Positions 8,078-17,217 of a DNA stretch of 64,000 nucleotides are shown here, piece by piece. Positions within the stretch are counted from its first letter, which is position 1; every line of letters begins with the position of its first letter. The notes under the pieces are model-generated. The model did not search any database, was not told where the DNA came from, and saw only the letters and a list, made by a program, of their open reading frames with translations. The DNA is from Devosia nanyangense. GTDB lineage: Bacteria; Pseudomonadota; Alphaproteobacteria; Rhizobiales; Devosiaceae. The stretch lies in assembly GCA_016213505.1 (NCBI GenBank), contig JACRAF010000041.1, forward strand, positions 1-64,000, in the 5' to 3' direction. The position numbers and the translations under genes are program-made.

Positions 8078-9415
8078 ATGCGGGTGGGAGGCGTCAGCCC
8101 GGAATTGGCGTGGAGCAGACCGGACGTGACCGTCGGGGAAGTCCTCAAGAAGCTGGTCCCGATGGGCCTGAGCTACCTCGGCTCGGGCGGCAGCCTGATC
8201 ACGTCGAGTATTGCCCAGCTGGTGACCTTCGCCATCCTCGCGCGCTCGCTCGGCACCGAGCAGTTCGCGCTCTATGTCACCCTCACCGCTTTCACCAACG
8301 TCGCCGTGCAGATCTGCGGGCTGGGCGCGCAGGAGAGCCTGGTTCGCCGCGTCGCCCGCGATCCCGCCGATTATCCGCGGCTGATCGGCCACAGCCTGCT
8401 GCTCACCTTCGGCACCGGTGTGGTGCTGCTGGTCGCCGGCCTCGTCGTGCTGCCGGTGATCGTGCCGACCTCCAGCAATCAGCTGGTCAATATCGGGACC
8501 ATCGGGCTCTTGCTGCTGAGCACGGTCATCATCATGCGCCTCGTCTCGCTGGCGACCGCCAGCTACATCGCGCGCTCCAATTTCGTCGTCGCCAACTCGG
8601 TCGAAGTCGGCTTCGCCCTCATCCGCACCGGCGCGGCGGTGCTCGGCTGCCTGGTCTTCGGCGTCACCACCGTCGCCGGCTGGTCGGTGTGGTTCTTTGC
8701 CGCGCATCTGGTCTTTGCCGTCGTCGCCATCGTGCTGATCCTCAGGCTGGGCCGGCCGCGCTACGAACTCGTGCGCGAAGAGATCAAGATCGGCACCCTG
8801 TTCAGCACCCAGTTCATCTTCAAGGCGATCCGCCAGAACACCGACATCCTCATCCTCGGCATGTTCACCGGCCCCGAGGTCGTGAGCTCCTACGGCGTCG
8901 CCCGTCGCGTGCTCGACAGCTCCTACCTTTCGGTCGAGGCCCTGAACCGGCTGATCTATCCCGGTTCCGCCGTCGCCCTGATGTCGGGCTTCCACAATGC
9001 CTATGGCCGCGTCCGCCGGGTCACTGCCGCCGGGTTGGTGATCAGCACCCTCGCGGCTGTCGCCGTGTTCGTCCTCGCGCCGTTGATGCCCTTCCTCTTC
9101 GGCAACGAGTATCCCTCGATGGTGGCGTTCACCCGCCTCCTGTGCTGGGTGGTGATCCCGATGGCGGTGAGTTCGGTGGCGCTCGAAGCCTTCGGCGCCG
9201 CCGGCCGGCAGGATGTTCGCGCCATCGTCTACAACAGCGCCAACATCGTGGCCGCGTGCCTCGTGGCGCTGGCGACGGTTCTCGCCGGGGTGCAAGGGGC
9301 ATTCGCCTCGTCCTATGCGGTGGAACTGGCGACCGCCGCCGTGGCCTGGATGGTGCTGCTCCGCTTCGTCCGGACCGACCGGGCGCGCCACCTCGGCGCC
9401 ATACCGGCGGAGTAG
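8078..9415 (+). CDS. Oligosaccharide flippase (Wzx/MATE-like)
   Basis: A 445-residue polytopic membrane protein (about 12 segments) beginning with an amphipathic stretch and SYLGSGGSLITSSIAQLVTF, typical of polysaccharide-transport flippases of the MOP superfamily. Later segments such as QFIFKAIRQNTDILILGMFT and the RRVLDSSYLSVEALNRL region match the family pattern. It would flip lipid-linked repeat units to the periplasm for the polymerase encoded on the opposite strand. ATG at 8078 is preferred over a TTG at 8060. Confidence 0.82.
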   Translation: MRVGGVSPELAWSRPDVTVGEVLKKLVPMGLSYLGSGGSLITSSIAQLVTFAILARSLGTEQFALYVTLTAFTNVAVQICGLGAQESLVRRVARDPADYPRLIGHSLLLTFGTGVVLLVAGLVVLPVIVPTSSNQLVNIGTIGLLLLSTVIIMRLVSLATASYIARSNFVVANSVEVGFALIRTGAAVLGCLVFGVTTVAGWSVWFFAAHLVFAVVAIVLILRLGRPRYELVREEIKIGTLFSTQFIFKAIRQNTDILILGMFTGPEVVSSYGVARRVLDSSYLSVEALNRLIYPGSAVALMSGFHNAYGRVRRVTAAGLVISTLAAVAVFVLAPLMPFLFGNEYPSMVAFTRLLCWVVIPMAVSSVALEAFGAAGRQDVRAIVYNSANIVAACLVALATVLAGVQGAFASSYAVELATAAVAWMVLLRFVRTDRARHLGAIPAE

Positions 9416-9519
9416 TTTCGTAAAATTTCATTGCCCCGCCCGGCGCTTTTTGCCAATTCAAGGCCGGCCGGATCGATGCGCTCGCGCAAAATCGGCGTCT
9501 TCGAACTCGCCGGGGCATC

Positions 9520-10536
9520 ATGGTTACGCTGAAGGAAATCGCCAAGGCCGTCGGCGTCTCGAGCGCCACGGTGTCGCGCGTCCTCAATTTCGACCAGACG
9601 CTGTCGGTCGCCCCCAAAAAGCGCCAGGCGATCATCGAAACGGCCGAGGCGCTGAACTACTCGACGCCGCGGGCCCGCAACCGCGCCAACCAGCAGGGGC
9701 TGAACAAGATCGCCCTGGTGCACTTCCTCAGGCCCGACCAGGAACTGATCGACCCCTACTATGTCGGCCTGAGGCTCGGCATCGAAAGCCGCTGCCAGGC
9801 GCTGAAGATCGAAACGGTAAAAGTTTACCACACCGAACTGCTGCCCGAAGCGACGCTCTTGCAGAACGCCTCGGGCGTCATCGCCATCGGCCGGCATGAC
9901 GAGGCCGAGATCGCCTGGCTCAAGCGCCACAACCGCAACGTCGTGTTTGCCGATTTCACCCCCGCCACCGACGAGTTCGACAGCGTCGAGAGCGACCTCA
10001 TGCTCGCCACCCGCAAGCTCCTGCAGGCGCTGACCCAGATGGGCTACCGCCGCATCGCCTTCGCCGGCTGGGTCGACGTCTATAACGGCGTCGCCCGCGC
10101 CCTGCCCGAAAAGCGCTGCCGCGCCTACATGCAGTGGATGAACGAGGCCGGCCTCTACGACGAGCGGCTTTGCCTCACCGAGAACAATACCGAACAGAGC
10201 GGCTACCGGCTGACCCGGGCGATCCTCTCCGAATCCAAGCCCCCCGACGCGCTCATCACCTGCAACGACAACATGGCGGTCGGCGCCTACCGCGCCATCC
10301 ACGAACTCGGGCTGCGCATCCCCGAGGACATCGCGGTGGCGAGCTTCAACGACATCTCCGTCGCGCAAGTCCTCAATCCGCCGCTCTCGACGGTCCGCCT
10401 CCCCTCCGAGGAGATCGGCGAGACCGCCGTCGAGCTGCTGCTCGAGCGCGTCGCCGGGCGCGAGCTGGCCAAGCGCATCACCCTGGCTTCACAGCTGATC
10501 TGGCGCGGCAGCACGCGCCATCCGACGGCCGACTGA
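9520..10536 (+). CDS. LacI family transcriptional regulator
   Basis: A 338-residue LacI-type regulator. Residues 3-22 form the helix-turn-helix (TLKEIAKAVGVSSATVSRVL), a hinge region follows around LNYSTPRARNR, and the rest is a periplasmic-binding-protein-like effector domain ending with ITLASQLIWRGSTR. It most likely controls the adjacent sugar importer and GH2 glycosidase in response to a sugar. The gene stops only about 110 bp before the binding-protein gene, and an AT-rich inverted repeat in that gap is a candidate operator. Confidence 0.9.
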   Translation: MVTLKEIAKAVGVSSATVSRVLNFDQTLSVAPKKRQAIIETAEALNYSTPRARNRANQQGLNKIALVHFLRPDQELIDPYYVGLRLGIESRCQALKIETVKVYHTELLPEATLLQNASGVIAIGRHDEAEIAWLKRHNRNVVFADFTPATDEFDSVESDLMLATRKLLQALTQMGYRRIAFAGWVDVYNGVARALPEKRCRAYMQWMNEAGLYDERLCLTENNTEQSGYRLTRAILSESKPPDALITCNDNMAVGAYRAIHELGLRIPEDIAVASFNDISVAQVLNPPLSTVRLPSEEIGETAVELLLERVAGRELAKRITLASQLIWRGSTRHPTAD

Positions 10537-10549
10537 AAGCCGCGTGATA

Positions 10550-10567
10550 AATATTTACTGAAATATT
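10550..10567. promoter_or_regulatory. AT-rich inverted repeat, candidate LacI operator
   Basis: AATATTT (10550-10556), spacer ACTG, then AAATATT (10561-10567): a perfect 7-bp inverted repeat in an otherwise very GC-rich region, about 80 bp before the binding-protein start and 14 bp after the regulator stop. The position suits autoregulated operator control. Classical LacI operators usually have a central CG, which this lacks, so the assignment is tentative. Confidence 0.45.
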
Positions 10568-10645
10568 GCGCCCGGCCCCTCGCCCCGCTAACAATGCGGC
10601 ATGAGGCAGGGAGGAACCGTGCCTCGACCACCTGGGAGGACACCT

Positions 10646-11926
10646 ATGAACCACACGCTCACGCGGTGGCGCCGAGCACTCGGCATCGCCATTGCCGGCA
10701 TCAGCATGCTGACCGTCACGGCCGCTTCGGCCGCAAGTACCGTCACCGTCTGGTGCTGGGACACCAATTTCAACGGCGCCGCGATGCGGGAAGCCGCGGC
10801 CCGCTACAACGTCAATCATCCCGACGTGACCATCAATATCGACGATTCCGCCACGCAGGACGACATCCGCGCCAAGCTGCAGACCCAGCTTCTCGCCGGC
10901 AACACCCAGGGTCTGCCCGACATCGTGCTGATCCAGGACGACGTGGCGCAGAAGTACCTGCAGTCGTTCCCCGGCGCCTTCGAGCCGCTGAGCGACGCGA
11001 TCGATATGTCGGCCTTCGCGCCCTACAAGGTTGCCGCTGCGACCTTTGAGGGCAAATCCTACTCGCTCCCCTTCGACTCCGGCGTAACCGGCGTGTTCTA
11101 CCGCAGCGATTACCTGGCAGATGCCGGCTACAAGGCCGCCGATCTCAAGGACATCACCTGGGATCAGTTCATCGAGATCGGCAAGACCGTCAAGGCCAAG
11201 ACCGGCCACAATCTGATCGCTCTCGACCTCAATGGCGACGGCCTGATCCGCGTCATGATGCAGTCGGCCGGCAAATGGTATTTCAATGCCGACGGCAGCC
11301 TCAACATCCTCGGCAACGCACCGCTCAAGGCCGCGCTCGAGACCTACGCCAAGATCTGGGCAGCCGACATCGTCAAGCCCGTGTCCGGCTGGACCGACTT
11401 CACCGGCGCCTTCACCTCGGGTGACACCACCGTCGCGCTCGATGGCGTATGGATGACCGGCACCGTCAAGTCGAAGCCCGAACTGTCGGGCAAGTGGGCC
11501 GTGGCCCCCATCCCCAAGCTCGCCGGCATCGACGGCGCAACCAACTACTCCAACGAAGGCGGCTCGAGCTGGTACGTGCTGTCCTCGGCCCCGGCCAAGG
11601 CCGACGCAATCGACTTCCTCAAGACCATCTGGGGCGGCGACGCGGACTTCTACCAGAAGATCCTCGTCGGCCAGGGCGCCTTCACCAGCTGGCTCCCGGC
11701 TCGCGATGGCGAAGCCTACAAGTCGACCGACGCCTTCTTCGGCGGTCAGGCCGTCTGGCAGGACTTCTCCGACTGGCAGGCCAAGATCCCGGGCGTTGAC
11801 TACGGCACGTTTACCGCTGAAGTGGACGCCGCGGTGATTGCCCAGCTCCCCTCGATCACCCAGGGCGGCAGTGTCGACGCTGCACTCCAGGCGATCAACG
11901 ACCAGGCCACCCAGCAAATGCAGTAA
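10646..11926 (+). CDS. Sugar ABC transporter substrate-binding protein
   Basis: A 426-residue extracellular solute-binding protein (family 1, MalE/UgpB-like). A Sec signal peptide (basic start, hydrophobic core IAIAGISMLTVTAASAAS) precedes the mature domain, which begins TVTVWCWDTNFNGAAM. GVTGVFYRSDYLADAGY and the GVWMTG region match sugar-binding members. The ATG at 10646 has GGGAGGA at 10634-10640; a longer frame from 10601 would break the signal peptide. It feeds the permeases at 12047 and 12940 and the ATPase at 15986. The sugar is unknown, but the GH2 gene suggests a beta-galactoside or beta-glucuronide. Confidence 0.92.
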   Translation: MNHTLTRWRRALGIAIAGISMLTVTAASAASTVTVWCWDTNFNGAAMREAAARYNVNHPDVTINIDDSATQDDIRAKLQTQLLAGNTQGLPDIVLIQDDVAQKYLQSFPGAFEPLSDAIDMSAFAPYKVAAATFEGKSYSLPFDSGVTGVFYRSDYLADAGYKAADLKDITWDQFIEIGKTVKAKTGHNLIALDLNGDGLIRVMMQSAGKWYFNADGSLNILGNAPLKAALETYAKIWAADIVKPVSGWTDFTGAFTSGDTTVALDGVWMTGTVKSKPELSGKWAVAPIPKLAGIDGATNYSNEGGSSWYVLSSAPAKADAIDFLKTIWGGDADFYQKILVGQGAFTSWLPARDGEAYKSTDAFFGGQAVWQDFSDWQAKIPGVDYGTFTAEVDAAVIAQLPSITQGGSVDAALQAINDQATQQMQ

Positions 11927-11932
11927 CGGGCA

Positions 11933-11957
11933 GGCGGCGGGACCTATCCCCGTCGCC
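11933..11957 (+). terminator. Intercistronic hairpin after binding-protein gene
   Basis: GGCGGCGGG (11933-11941) pairs with CCCGTCGCC (11949-11957) through one G-T pair, with a 7-nt loop. There is no T-tract. Such hairpins after the binding-protein gene of ABC operons commonly stabilise its mRNA and lower permease expression; that role is inferred here. Confidence 0.45.
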
Positions 11958-12046
11958 GTTCCTCCCGGCGGTCGCGCTTTCTGGCGCGGCCGCTCGTTGG
12001 CCGCTAGGCTGACGGCTCTGTTGCGCGCGTCTGAAGGGGTGAGCCG

Positions 12047-12943
12047 GTGGCACAGGCAAATCTAAGCCGAAACGAACGGATCAGCGGCTGGGTCTTTATC
12101 GCGCCCGCGCTGGTGCTGCTCGGCGTCTTCATGATCTACCCGATCATCTGGTCGCTCTGGATGAGCTTCCAGGTCGGCAAAGGCATGAACTTCAGCTTTG
12201 GCGGCTTCACCAACATCATCCGCATGACCAAGGACCCGGTCTTCATCCGCGCCCTCACGAACACCCTGATCTTCCTCGTGGTGCAAGTGCCGATCATGAT
12301 CTTCCTGGCGCTGGTCTTCGCCAACGCGCTGAACGATCCATCCCTCCGCTTCCGCGCCCTGTTCCGCACCGCCATCTTCCTGCCTTGCGTCACCTCGCTG
12401 ATCGCCTATTCGACACTGTTCAAGTCGATGTTCGCCGGCGATGGCGTCATCAACAAAGCGCTCCTGGCGGTTCATATCATCGCCGAGCCGATCGCCTGGT
12501 TCGCCGATCCGTTCTGGGCCAAGGTCGTGATCATCCTCGCCATCACCTGGCGCTGGACCGGCTATAATATGGTGTTCTACCTAGCCGCGATGCAGAACAT
12601 CGACCGCTCGATCTACGAGGCCGCCCGCATCGATGGCGTTCCGGCCTGGGCACGCTTCCGTTACCTCACCATCCCTATGCTGAAGCCGGTGATCCTGTTC
12701 ACCACCGTGATCTCCACCATCGGCACGCTGCAGCTTTTCGACGAGGTCTACAACTTCACCGCCGGTACCGGCGGCCCGTCCGACTCGACGCTGACGCTGT
12801 CGCTCTACATCTACAACCTGACGTTCAAGTTCATGCCGAGCTTCGGCTACGCGGCGACGGTATCGTGGGTGATCGTGGTGATCGTGGGCATTTTGAGCTT
12901 CCTGCAATTCCTCGTGGCGCGTGACAGGAGGCCGGCGGCATGA
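12047..12943 (+). CDS. Sugar ABC transporter permease (MalF-like)
   Basis: A 298-residue inner-membrane permease with six predicted transmembrane segments. The EAA loop that docks the ATPase is visible as IYEAARIDGVPAWARFRYLT. FIAPALVLLGVFMIYPIIWS is the first segment. It starts at a GTG (12047) with a purine-rich AAGGGG about 10 nt upstream. The stop overlaps the next permease start by 4 bp (ATGA at 12940-12943), so the two permeases are co-translated as a heterodimer. Confidence 0.9.
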   Translation: MAQANLSRNERISGWVFIAPALVLLGVFMIYPIIWSLWMSFQVGKGMNFSFGGFTNIIRMTKDPVFIRALTNTLIFLVVQVPIMIFLALVFANALNDPSLRFRALFRTAIFLPCVTSLIAYSTLFKSMFAGDGVINKALLAVHIIAEPIAWFADPFWAKVVIILAITWRWTGYNMVFYLAAMQNIDRSIYEAARIDGVPAWARFRYLTIPMLKPVILFTTVISTIGTLQLFDEVYNFTAGTGGPSDSTLTLSLYIYNLTFKFMPSFGYAATVSWVIVVIVGILSFLQFLVARDRRPAA

Positions 12944-13755
12944 GCGCTGTTGCCCGCCTGCGCCGAGGCCTCGTCTATGTGGCGCTCAGCCTCGCGGCGT
13001 TCGTCTCGATCTTCCCGTTCTACTGGATGATCGTCGGCTCGACCAACAAATCAGCCGACATCGTGGTCGGCAAGGCGACGCCGGGCTTCGATCTGTTCAA
13101 CAACGTCGCGACCTTCTTTGCCACGGTGGACGTCCCGCGCGTCTTCTGGAACTCGACCTTTCTCGCCGTGGTCGGGACCATTGTCACGCTGCTGGTCTCC
13201 TCCCTCGCTGGCTATGGCTTTGAGATGTTCCGGTCGCGATTCCGCGAACGCATCTTCGCTTTGCTTCTGCTGCTGCTGTCCATTCCGTTCGCAGCACTGA
13301 TGGTGCCGTTGTTTGTACTGGTTTCGCAGATGAAGCTCGTCAACACGGCGACGGCGGTGATCCTGCCCGGCATCGCCTCGATCTTCATCGTCTTCTATTT
13401 CCGCCAGGCGACCAAGGCATTTCCGACCGAGTTGCGCGACGCTGCGCGGATCGACGGCCTCAAGGAATGGCAGATCTTCGTCTACGTCTACCTGCCGGTG
13501 ATGCGCTCGACCTACGCGGCGGCGACCATCATCGTCTTCCTCGCCAACTGGAACAACTATCTGTGGCCGCTGATCGTGCTGCAGACGGTCGACAACAAGA
13601 CCGTGACATTGGTCGTGTCGGCGCTGACCTCGGCCTATGTTCCCGACTACGGCATGATCCTGGTCGGCACCGTGCTGGCGACGCTTCCCACCCTCATCAT
13701 CTTCTTCCTCCTGCAGCGCCAGTTCGTCGAAGGACTGACCGGTTCTGTGAAATAA
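12940..13755 (+). CDS. Sugar ABC transporter permease (MalG-like)
   Basis: A 271-residue permease, partner of the preceding gene. It has six hydrophobic segments and an EAA-type loop LRDAARIDGLKEWQIFVYVY facing the ATPase. The short N-terminal region (SIFPFYWMIVGSTNKSADI) is typical of MalG-family subunits of carbohydrate uptake class 1 importers. Start fixed by the 4-bp overlap with the upstream permease. The GH2 glycosidase follows after 9 bp. Confidence 0.9.
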   Translation: MSAVARLRRGLVYVALSLAAFVSIFPFYWMIVGSTNKSADIVVGKATPGFDLFNNVATFFATVDVPRVFWNSTFLAVVGTIVTLLVSSLAGYGFEMFRSRFRERIFALLLLLLSIPFAALMVPLFVLVSQMKLVNTATAVILPGIASIFIVFYFRQATKAFPTELRDAARIDGLKEWQIFVYVYLPVMRSTYAAATIIVFLANWNNYLWPLIVLQTVDNKTVTLVVSALTSAYVPDYGMILVGTVLATLPTLIIFFLLQRQFVEGLTGSVK

Positions 13756-13764
13756 GGTTCTACT

Positions 13765-15972
13765 ATGCGTTCGGTTACGACTTTCAACGACGGCTGGGTG
13801 TTCGAGGGCAAGGACGCCGTCACCCTCCCGCACACCGCCGTCGAGCTGCCGTTCTCCTATTTCGACGAGCGTGCCTATTGGCGCCCCTTCACCTACACCA
13901 GGACCTTCAGGGCCAACCCCGGCTGGGACGGCAAGGAAGTCGCGCTCGTCTTCGATGGCGCCATGGCCGACGCCGTGGTCTCGCTCAACGGCGTCGAGCT
14001 CGCCGCGCACAAGGACGGCTACACGCAATTCGAGGTCCGGCTGACCGGCAAGCTCAAAGCCGGCGACAATCAGCTGACCGTTACTATCGACGGCAGCGAG
14101 AACCCCGAGATTCCACCGTTCGGCGGCCGCATCGACTATCTGACCTATGCCGGGATCTACCGCGACGTCTGGCTCAAGGTGACCGCGCCAGTATCGATCG
14201 GCAGCGTCAAGATCGAGACGCCCGACGCGCTGGCGCCCAAGAAATCGGTCCGCGTCCGTGCCGGCCTCGCCAATCCGCAGGGACTGCCACTCTCGGGAAC
14301 GCTCACCGCGACCCTGCGCGACGCGAAGGGCCAATCGCTCGGTACCGTGGCCGCCGCTGTGTCCGGGACGGACATCGTTCTCGCTCTCGATGGGCTCGGG
14401 GGCATCGCGCTCTGGCAGCTCGCCGACCCGCGCCTCTATACGCTCGAGCTGAACCTCGTCACCCCGCACGGCAGCGATGCGACCACGACCAGCTTCGGCT
14501 TCCGCACCGCCGAGTTCACGGCCGACGGCTTCCGCCTCAACGGCAAGCCGCTGAAGCTGCGCGGCCTCAACCGCCACCAGTCGTTCCCCTATTCCGGCTA
14601 CGCGCTCGGTCGCGCTGCGCAGGAGCGCGATGCCGAGATTTTGAAGCACGAGTTGAAGCTCAACATCGTCCGCACCTCGCACTATCCGCAATCGCCCTGG
14701 TTCCTCGACCATTGCGACCGCATCGGGCTGCTCGTCTTCGAGGAGATTCCCGGCTGGCAGCATATCGGCGGTGAGAGCTGGAAGGCGGAGGCAGTGGAGA
14801 ATGTCCGGCGCATGATCCGCCGCGACTGGAACCATCCCGCGATCGTCATCTGGGGCGTCCGCATCAACGAATCGCAGGACGATCACGATTTCTACGCCGA
14901 GACAAACCGGGTCGCGCACGAACTCGATTCCACCCGCCAGACCGGCGGTGTGCGCTACATCACCGAGAGCGAAATGCTCGAGGATGTCTACACCATGAAC
15001 GACTTCATCCTCGGCAACGAGGAGCTGGGCGGCAACCGTCCCCGCACCGCGCTCAGGCCGCTGAGCGAAACCACCGGCCTCGATCGTCCCGTCCCCTACC
15101 TGATCACCGAGTATGGCGGGCACATGTACCCGACCAAGAGCTTCGATCAGGAACAGCGGCAGGCCGAGCACGTGCTGCGCCATCTCGAGGTGCTCGACGC
15201 TGCCTACGGCAACCCCAATATCTCCGGCGCCATCGGCTGGTGCGCCTTCGACTACAACACCCACAAGGATTTCGGCTCGGGCGATCGCATCTGCCACCAC
15301 GGCGTGATGGACATGTTCCGCGAACCGAAGTTGGCCGCCTACGCGTACGCCAGCCAGTGCGAGCCCGAAGACGAAGTCATCCTCAAACCGGTAACGGTCT
15401 GGGCCCGGGGCGAACGCAATATCGGCGGCGTGCTGCCGCTCATCGTCCTCACCAATTGCGATGAGATCGAGTTGGCCTATGGCAGCCATCCGCCCAAGCG
15501 CATCGCTCCCGACCGTGCGCGATTCCTGCATCTGCCGCATGCCCCGGCGATCGTCGACCGCACGCACTTCAGCGCCGAGGAACTCGGGCTCTGGGGTATG
15601 CAGTGGGAAGACGTGCGGATCACCGGCTTCGTCGGCGGCAAGCCGGTCAAGGACATCCGCTTCGTTTCCGATCCGGTCGCGACGACGCTCGAGGTGGTTG
15701 CGGATCGCGACACCGTCTCCGCCGCCGGGCGCGATTGCGTGCGCGTCATGGTCCGGGCGCTCGATCAGGCCGGCAACAAGCTGCCGTTCCTGCTGGAGCC
15801 GGTCGAGATCGCGGTCACCGGCGCCGCGCGTCTCATCGGCCCCACGCTGGTGCCGCTGAGGGGTGGGTCCACCGGCTTCTGGCTCGAGGCCACTGGCGTT
15901 GCCGGTCCGATCGGCGTCCGTGTCGCCAGTCCGCGATTCGGCGCCACAACGTTGGAGGTGACGGCACAATGA
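13765..15972 (+). CDS. Glycoside hydrolase family 2 (beta-galactosidase/glucuronidase type)
   Basis: A 735-residue cytoplasmic GH2 enzyme without signal peptide. The order is sugar-binding jelly roll (about 1-170), immunoglobulin-like domain (about 175-255), TIM barrel (about 260-540) and C-terminal beta domains. The acid/base is Glu369 in WGVRINES and the nucleophile is Glu449 in LITEYGGH. GLNRHQSFPYSGYA and RTSHYPQSPWFLDHCDRIGL are characteristic barrel segments. It would hydrolyse the sugar brought in by the flanking ABC importer, in whose operon it sits between permease and ATPase genes. Exact specificity (galactose, glucuronate, mannose) cannot be read from the sequence. Confidence 0.9.
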   Translation: MRSVTTFNDGWVFEGKDAVTLPHTAVELPFSYFDERAYWRPFTYTRTFRANPGWDGKEVALVFDGAMADAVVSLNGVELAAHKDGYTQFEVRLTGKLKAGDNQLTVTIDGSENPEIPPFGGRIDYLTYAGIYRDVWLKVTAPVSIGSVKIETPDALAPKKSVRVRAGLANPQGLPLSGTLTATLRDAKGQSLGTVAAAVSGTDIVLALDGLGGIALWQLADPRLYTLELNLVTPHGSDATTTSFGFRTAEFTADGFRLNGKPLKLRGLNRHQSFPYSGYALGRAAQERDAEILKHELKLNIVRTSHYPQSPWFLDHCDRIGLLVFEEIPGWQHIGGESWKAEAVENVRRMIRRDWNHPAIVIWGVRINESQDDHDFYAETNRVAHELDSTRQTGGVRYITESEMLEDVYTMNDFILGNEELGGNRPRTALRPLSETTGLDRPVPYLITEYGGHMYPTKSFDQEQRQAEHVLRHLEVLDAAYGNPNISGAIGWCAFDYNTHKDFGSGDRICHHGVMDMFREPKLAAYAYASQCEPEDEVILKPVTVWARGERNIGGVLPLIVLTNCDEIELAYGSHPPKRIAPDRARFLHLPHAPAIVDRTHFSAEELGLWGMQWEDVRITGFVGGKPVKDIRFVSDPVATTLEVVADRDTVSAAGRDCVRVMVRALDQAGNKLPFLLEPVEIAVTGAARLIGPTLVPLRGGSTGFWLEATGVAGPIGVRVASPRFGATTLEVTAQ

Positions 15973-15985
15973 GGGGGTCTCAGCG

Positions 15986-17059
15986 ATGAGCGGATTGAAG
16001 CTGCGCGGCGTCCGGAAATCCTTCGGCGCCATCGAGGTGATCAAGGGCGTCGACCTCGATATCGAGAGCAAGGAATTCGTCGTCTTCGTCGGGCCATCGG
16101 GCTGCGGCAAGTCGACCCTGCTGCGCATGATCGCCGGATTGGAGCCGATCACCGCGGGCGACCTCGAGATCGGCGGCGCGCGCATGAACGACGTCGATCC
16201 GAGTAAGCGCGGTATCGCCATGGTGTTCCAGACCTACGCGCTCTATCCGCACATGACGGTGCGCGAGAACATGGGCTTTGCGCTGCGCTTCGCCGGCGTC
16301 GCCAAGCCCGAGATCGCGCGGCAGGTCGACGAGGCCGCCCGCATCCTCGAGCTCGGCCCGCTGATGAACCGCCGGCCCAAGGAACTTTCCGGCGGCCAGC
16401 GCCAGCGCGTCGCCATCGGCCGCGCCATTGTCCGCCACCCGCAGGTGTTCCTGTTCGACGAGCCGCTGAGCAACCTCGATGCGGAGCTGCGCGTCCACAT
16501 GCGGATCGAGCTGGCGCGGCTGCACAAGGAGCTGGCGACAACGATCATCTACGTCACCCACGATCAGGTCGAGGCGATGACGCTCGCCGACAAGATCGTG
16601 GTGCTGCGCGACGGCTCGGTGGCGCAGGTCGGCACGCCGCTCCAGCTCTACGACGATCCCGACAATCTGTTCGTCGCCGGTTTCATCGGCTCGCCCAAGA
16701 TGAATTTCCTGAGCGGCGTCGTCGCGGCGGGCGGCAGCACGGTTCGCCTCCCCGACTATGGCGATCAGTCCATTCCGGTCGCCGCCCTTCGTTCCCGTCC
16801 CGCCGACGGCACGCCGGTCACCGTCGGTCTCAGGCCCGACCATTTCAAGCGCGGCGGTGCAGCCCACCTCGACCTCAATGTCGAGCTGATCGAGCACCTG
16901 GGCAGCGAGACCTATGCCTATGCCCGTTTCGGCAAGGGCGAAGTCCTGACCATCGCGACCCAGAACGATCGCGACCTCAAGGCCGGCGCGCGCCTCGCCG
17001 CGCATTTCGATCCGGCCTCAGCCCTGCTGTTCGACGCCGCCGGCCAGCGCATCCGCTAG
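15986..17059 (+). CDS. Sugar ABC transporter ATP-binding protein (UgpC/MsmX type)
   Basis: A 357-residue ATPase. Walker A is GPSGCGKST, the Q-loop is VFQTYALYPHM, the signature is LSGGQRQR, Walker B is VFLFDEPLSNLD and the switch His is in YVTHDQVEA. The extra C-terminal TOBE/MOI-like domain (from about residue 235) marks the carbohydrate-uptake class 1 family. It is the last gene of the sugar operon, 13 bp after the GH2 gene, and supplies energy to the MalF/MalG-like permeases. Confidence 0.93.
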   Translation: MSGLKLRGVRKSFGAIEVIKGVDLDIESKEFVVFVGPSGCGKSTLLRMIAGLEPITAGDLEIGGARMNDVDPSKRGIAMVFQTYALYPHMTVRENMGFALRFAGVAKPEIARQVDEAARILELGPLMNRRPKELSGGQRQRVAIGRAIVRHPQVFLFDEPLSNLDAELRVHMRIELARLHKELATTIIYVTHDQVEAMTLADKIVVLRDGSVAQVGTPLQLYDDPDNLFVAGFIGSPKMNFLSGVVAAGGSTVRLPDYGDQSIPVAALRSRPADGTPVTVGLRPDHFKRGGAAHLDLNVELIEHLGSETYAYARFGKGEVLTIATQNDRDLKAGARLAAHFDPASALLFDAAGQRIR

Positions 17060-17192
17060 TGCTGGAGACCCGATAGGTCGTCCTCGGCCGGGCCGAGGCG
17101 ACCGATTGGGGCTGGGCACAGCCAAACACCCCGACATCGGTCAAATGCACCGCGAAACCCCGCTTGCGCGCGCGCTCCGGCCATAGTAGCTA

Positions 17193-17209
17193 TTGCAAAG
17201 CATTTGCAA
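17193..17209. promoter_or_regulatory. Palindrome TTGCAAAGCATTTGCAA, candidate Fur/Mur/Irr-family operator
   Basis: A perfect 7-bp inverted repeat with a 3-bp spacer, 9 bp before the first possible start of the multicopper oxidase gene. The TGCAA-N-TTGCA pattern resembles the metal-responsive Mur/Fur boxes of rhizobia. Together with the downstream oxidase and ZIP transporter it suggests metal-dependent repression; this is inference from pattern and context. Confidence 0.55.
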
Positions 17210-17217
17210 CAAGGACG

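Noticed and set aside
13051..16221. A 1056-codon minus-strand open frame opposite permease and GH2 genes
   Set aside because: Antisense shadow of genes with clear catalytic motifs; composition is typical of codon-position GC bias.
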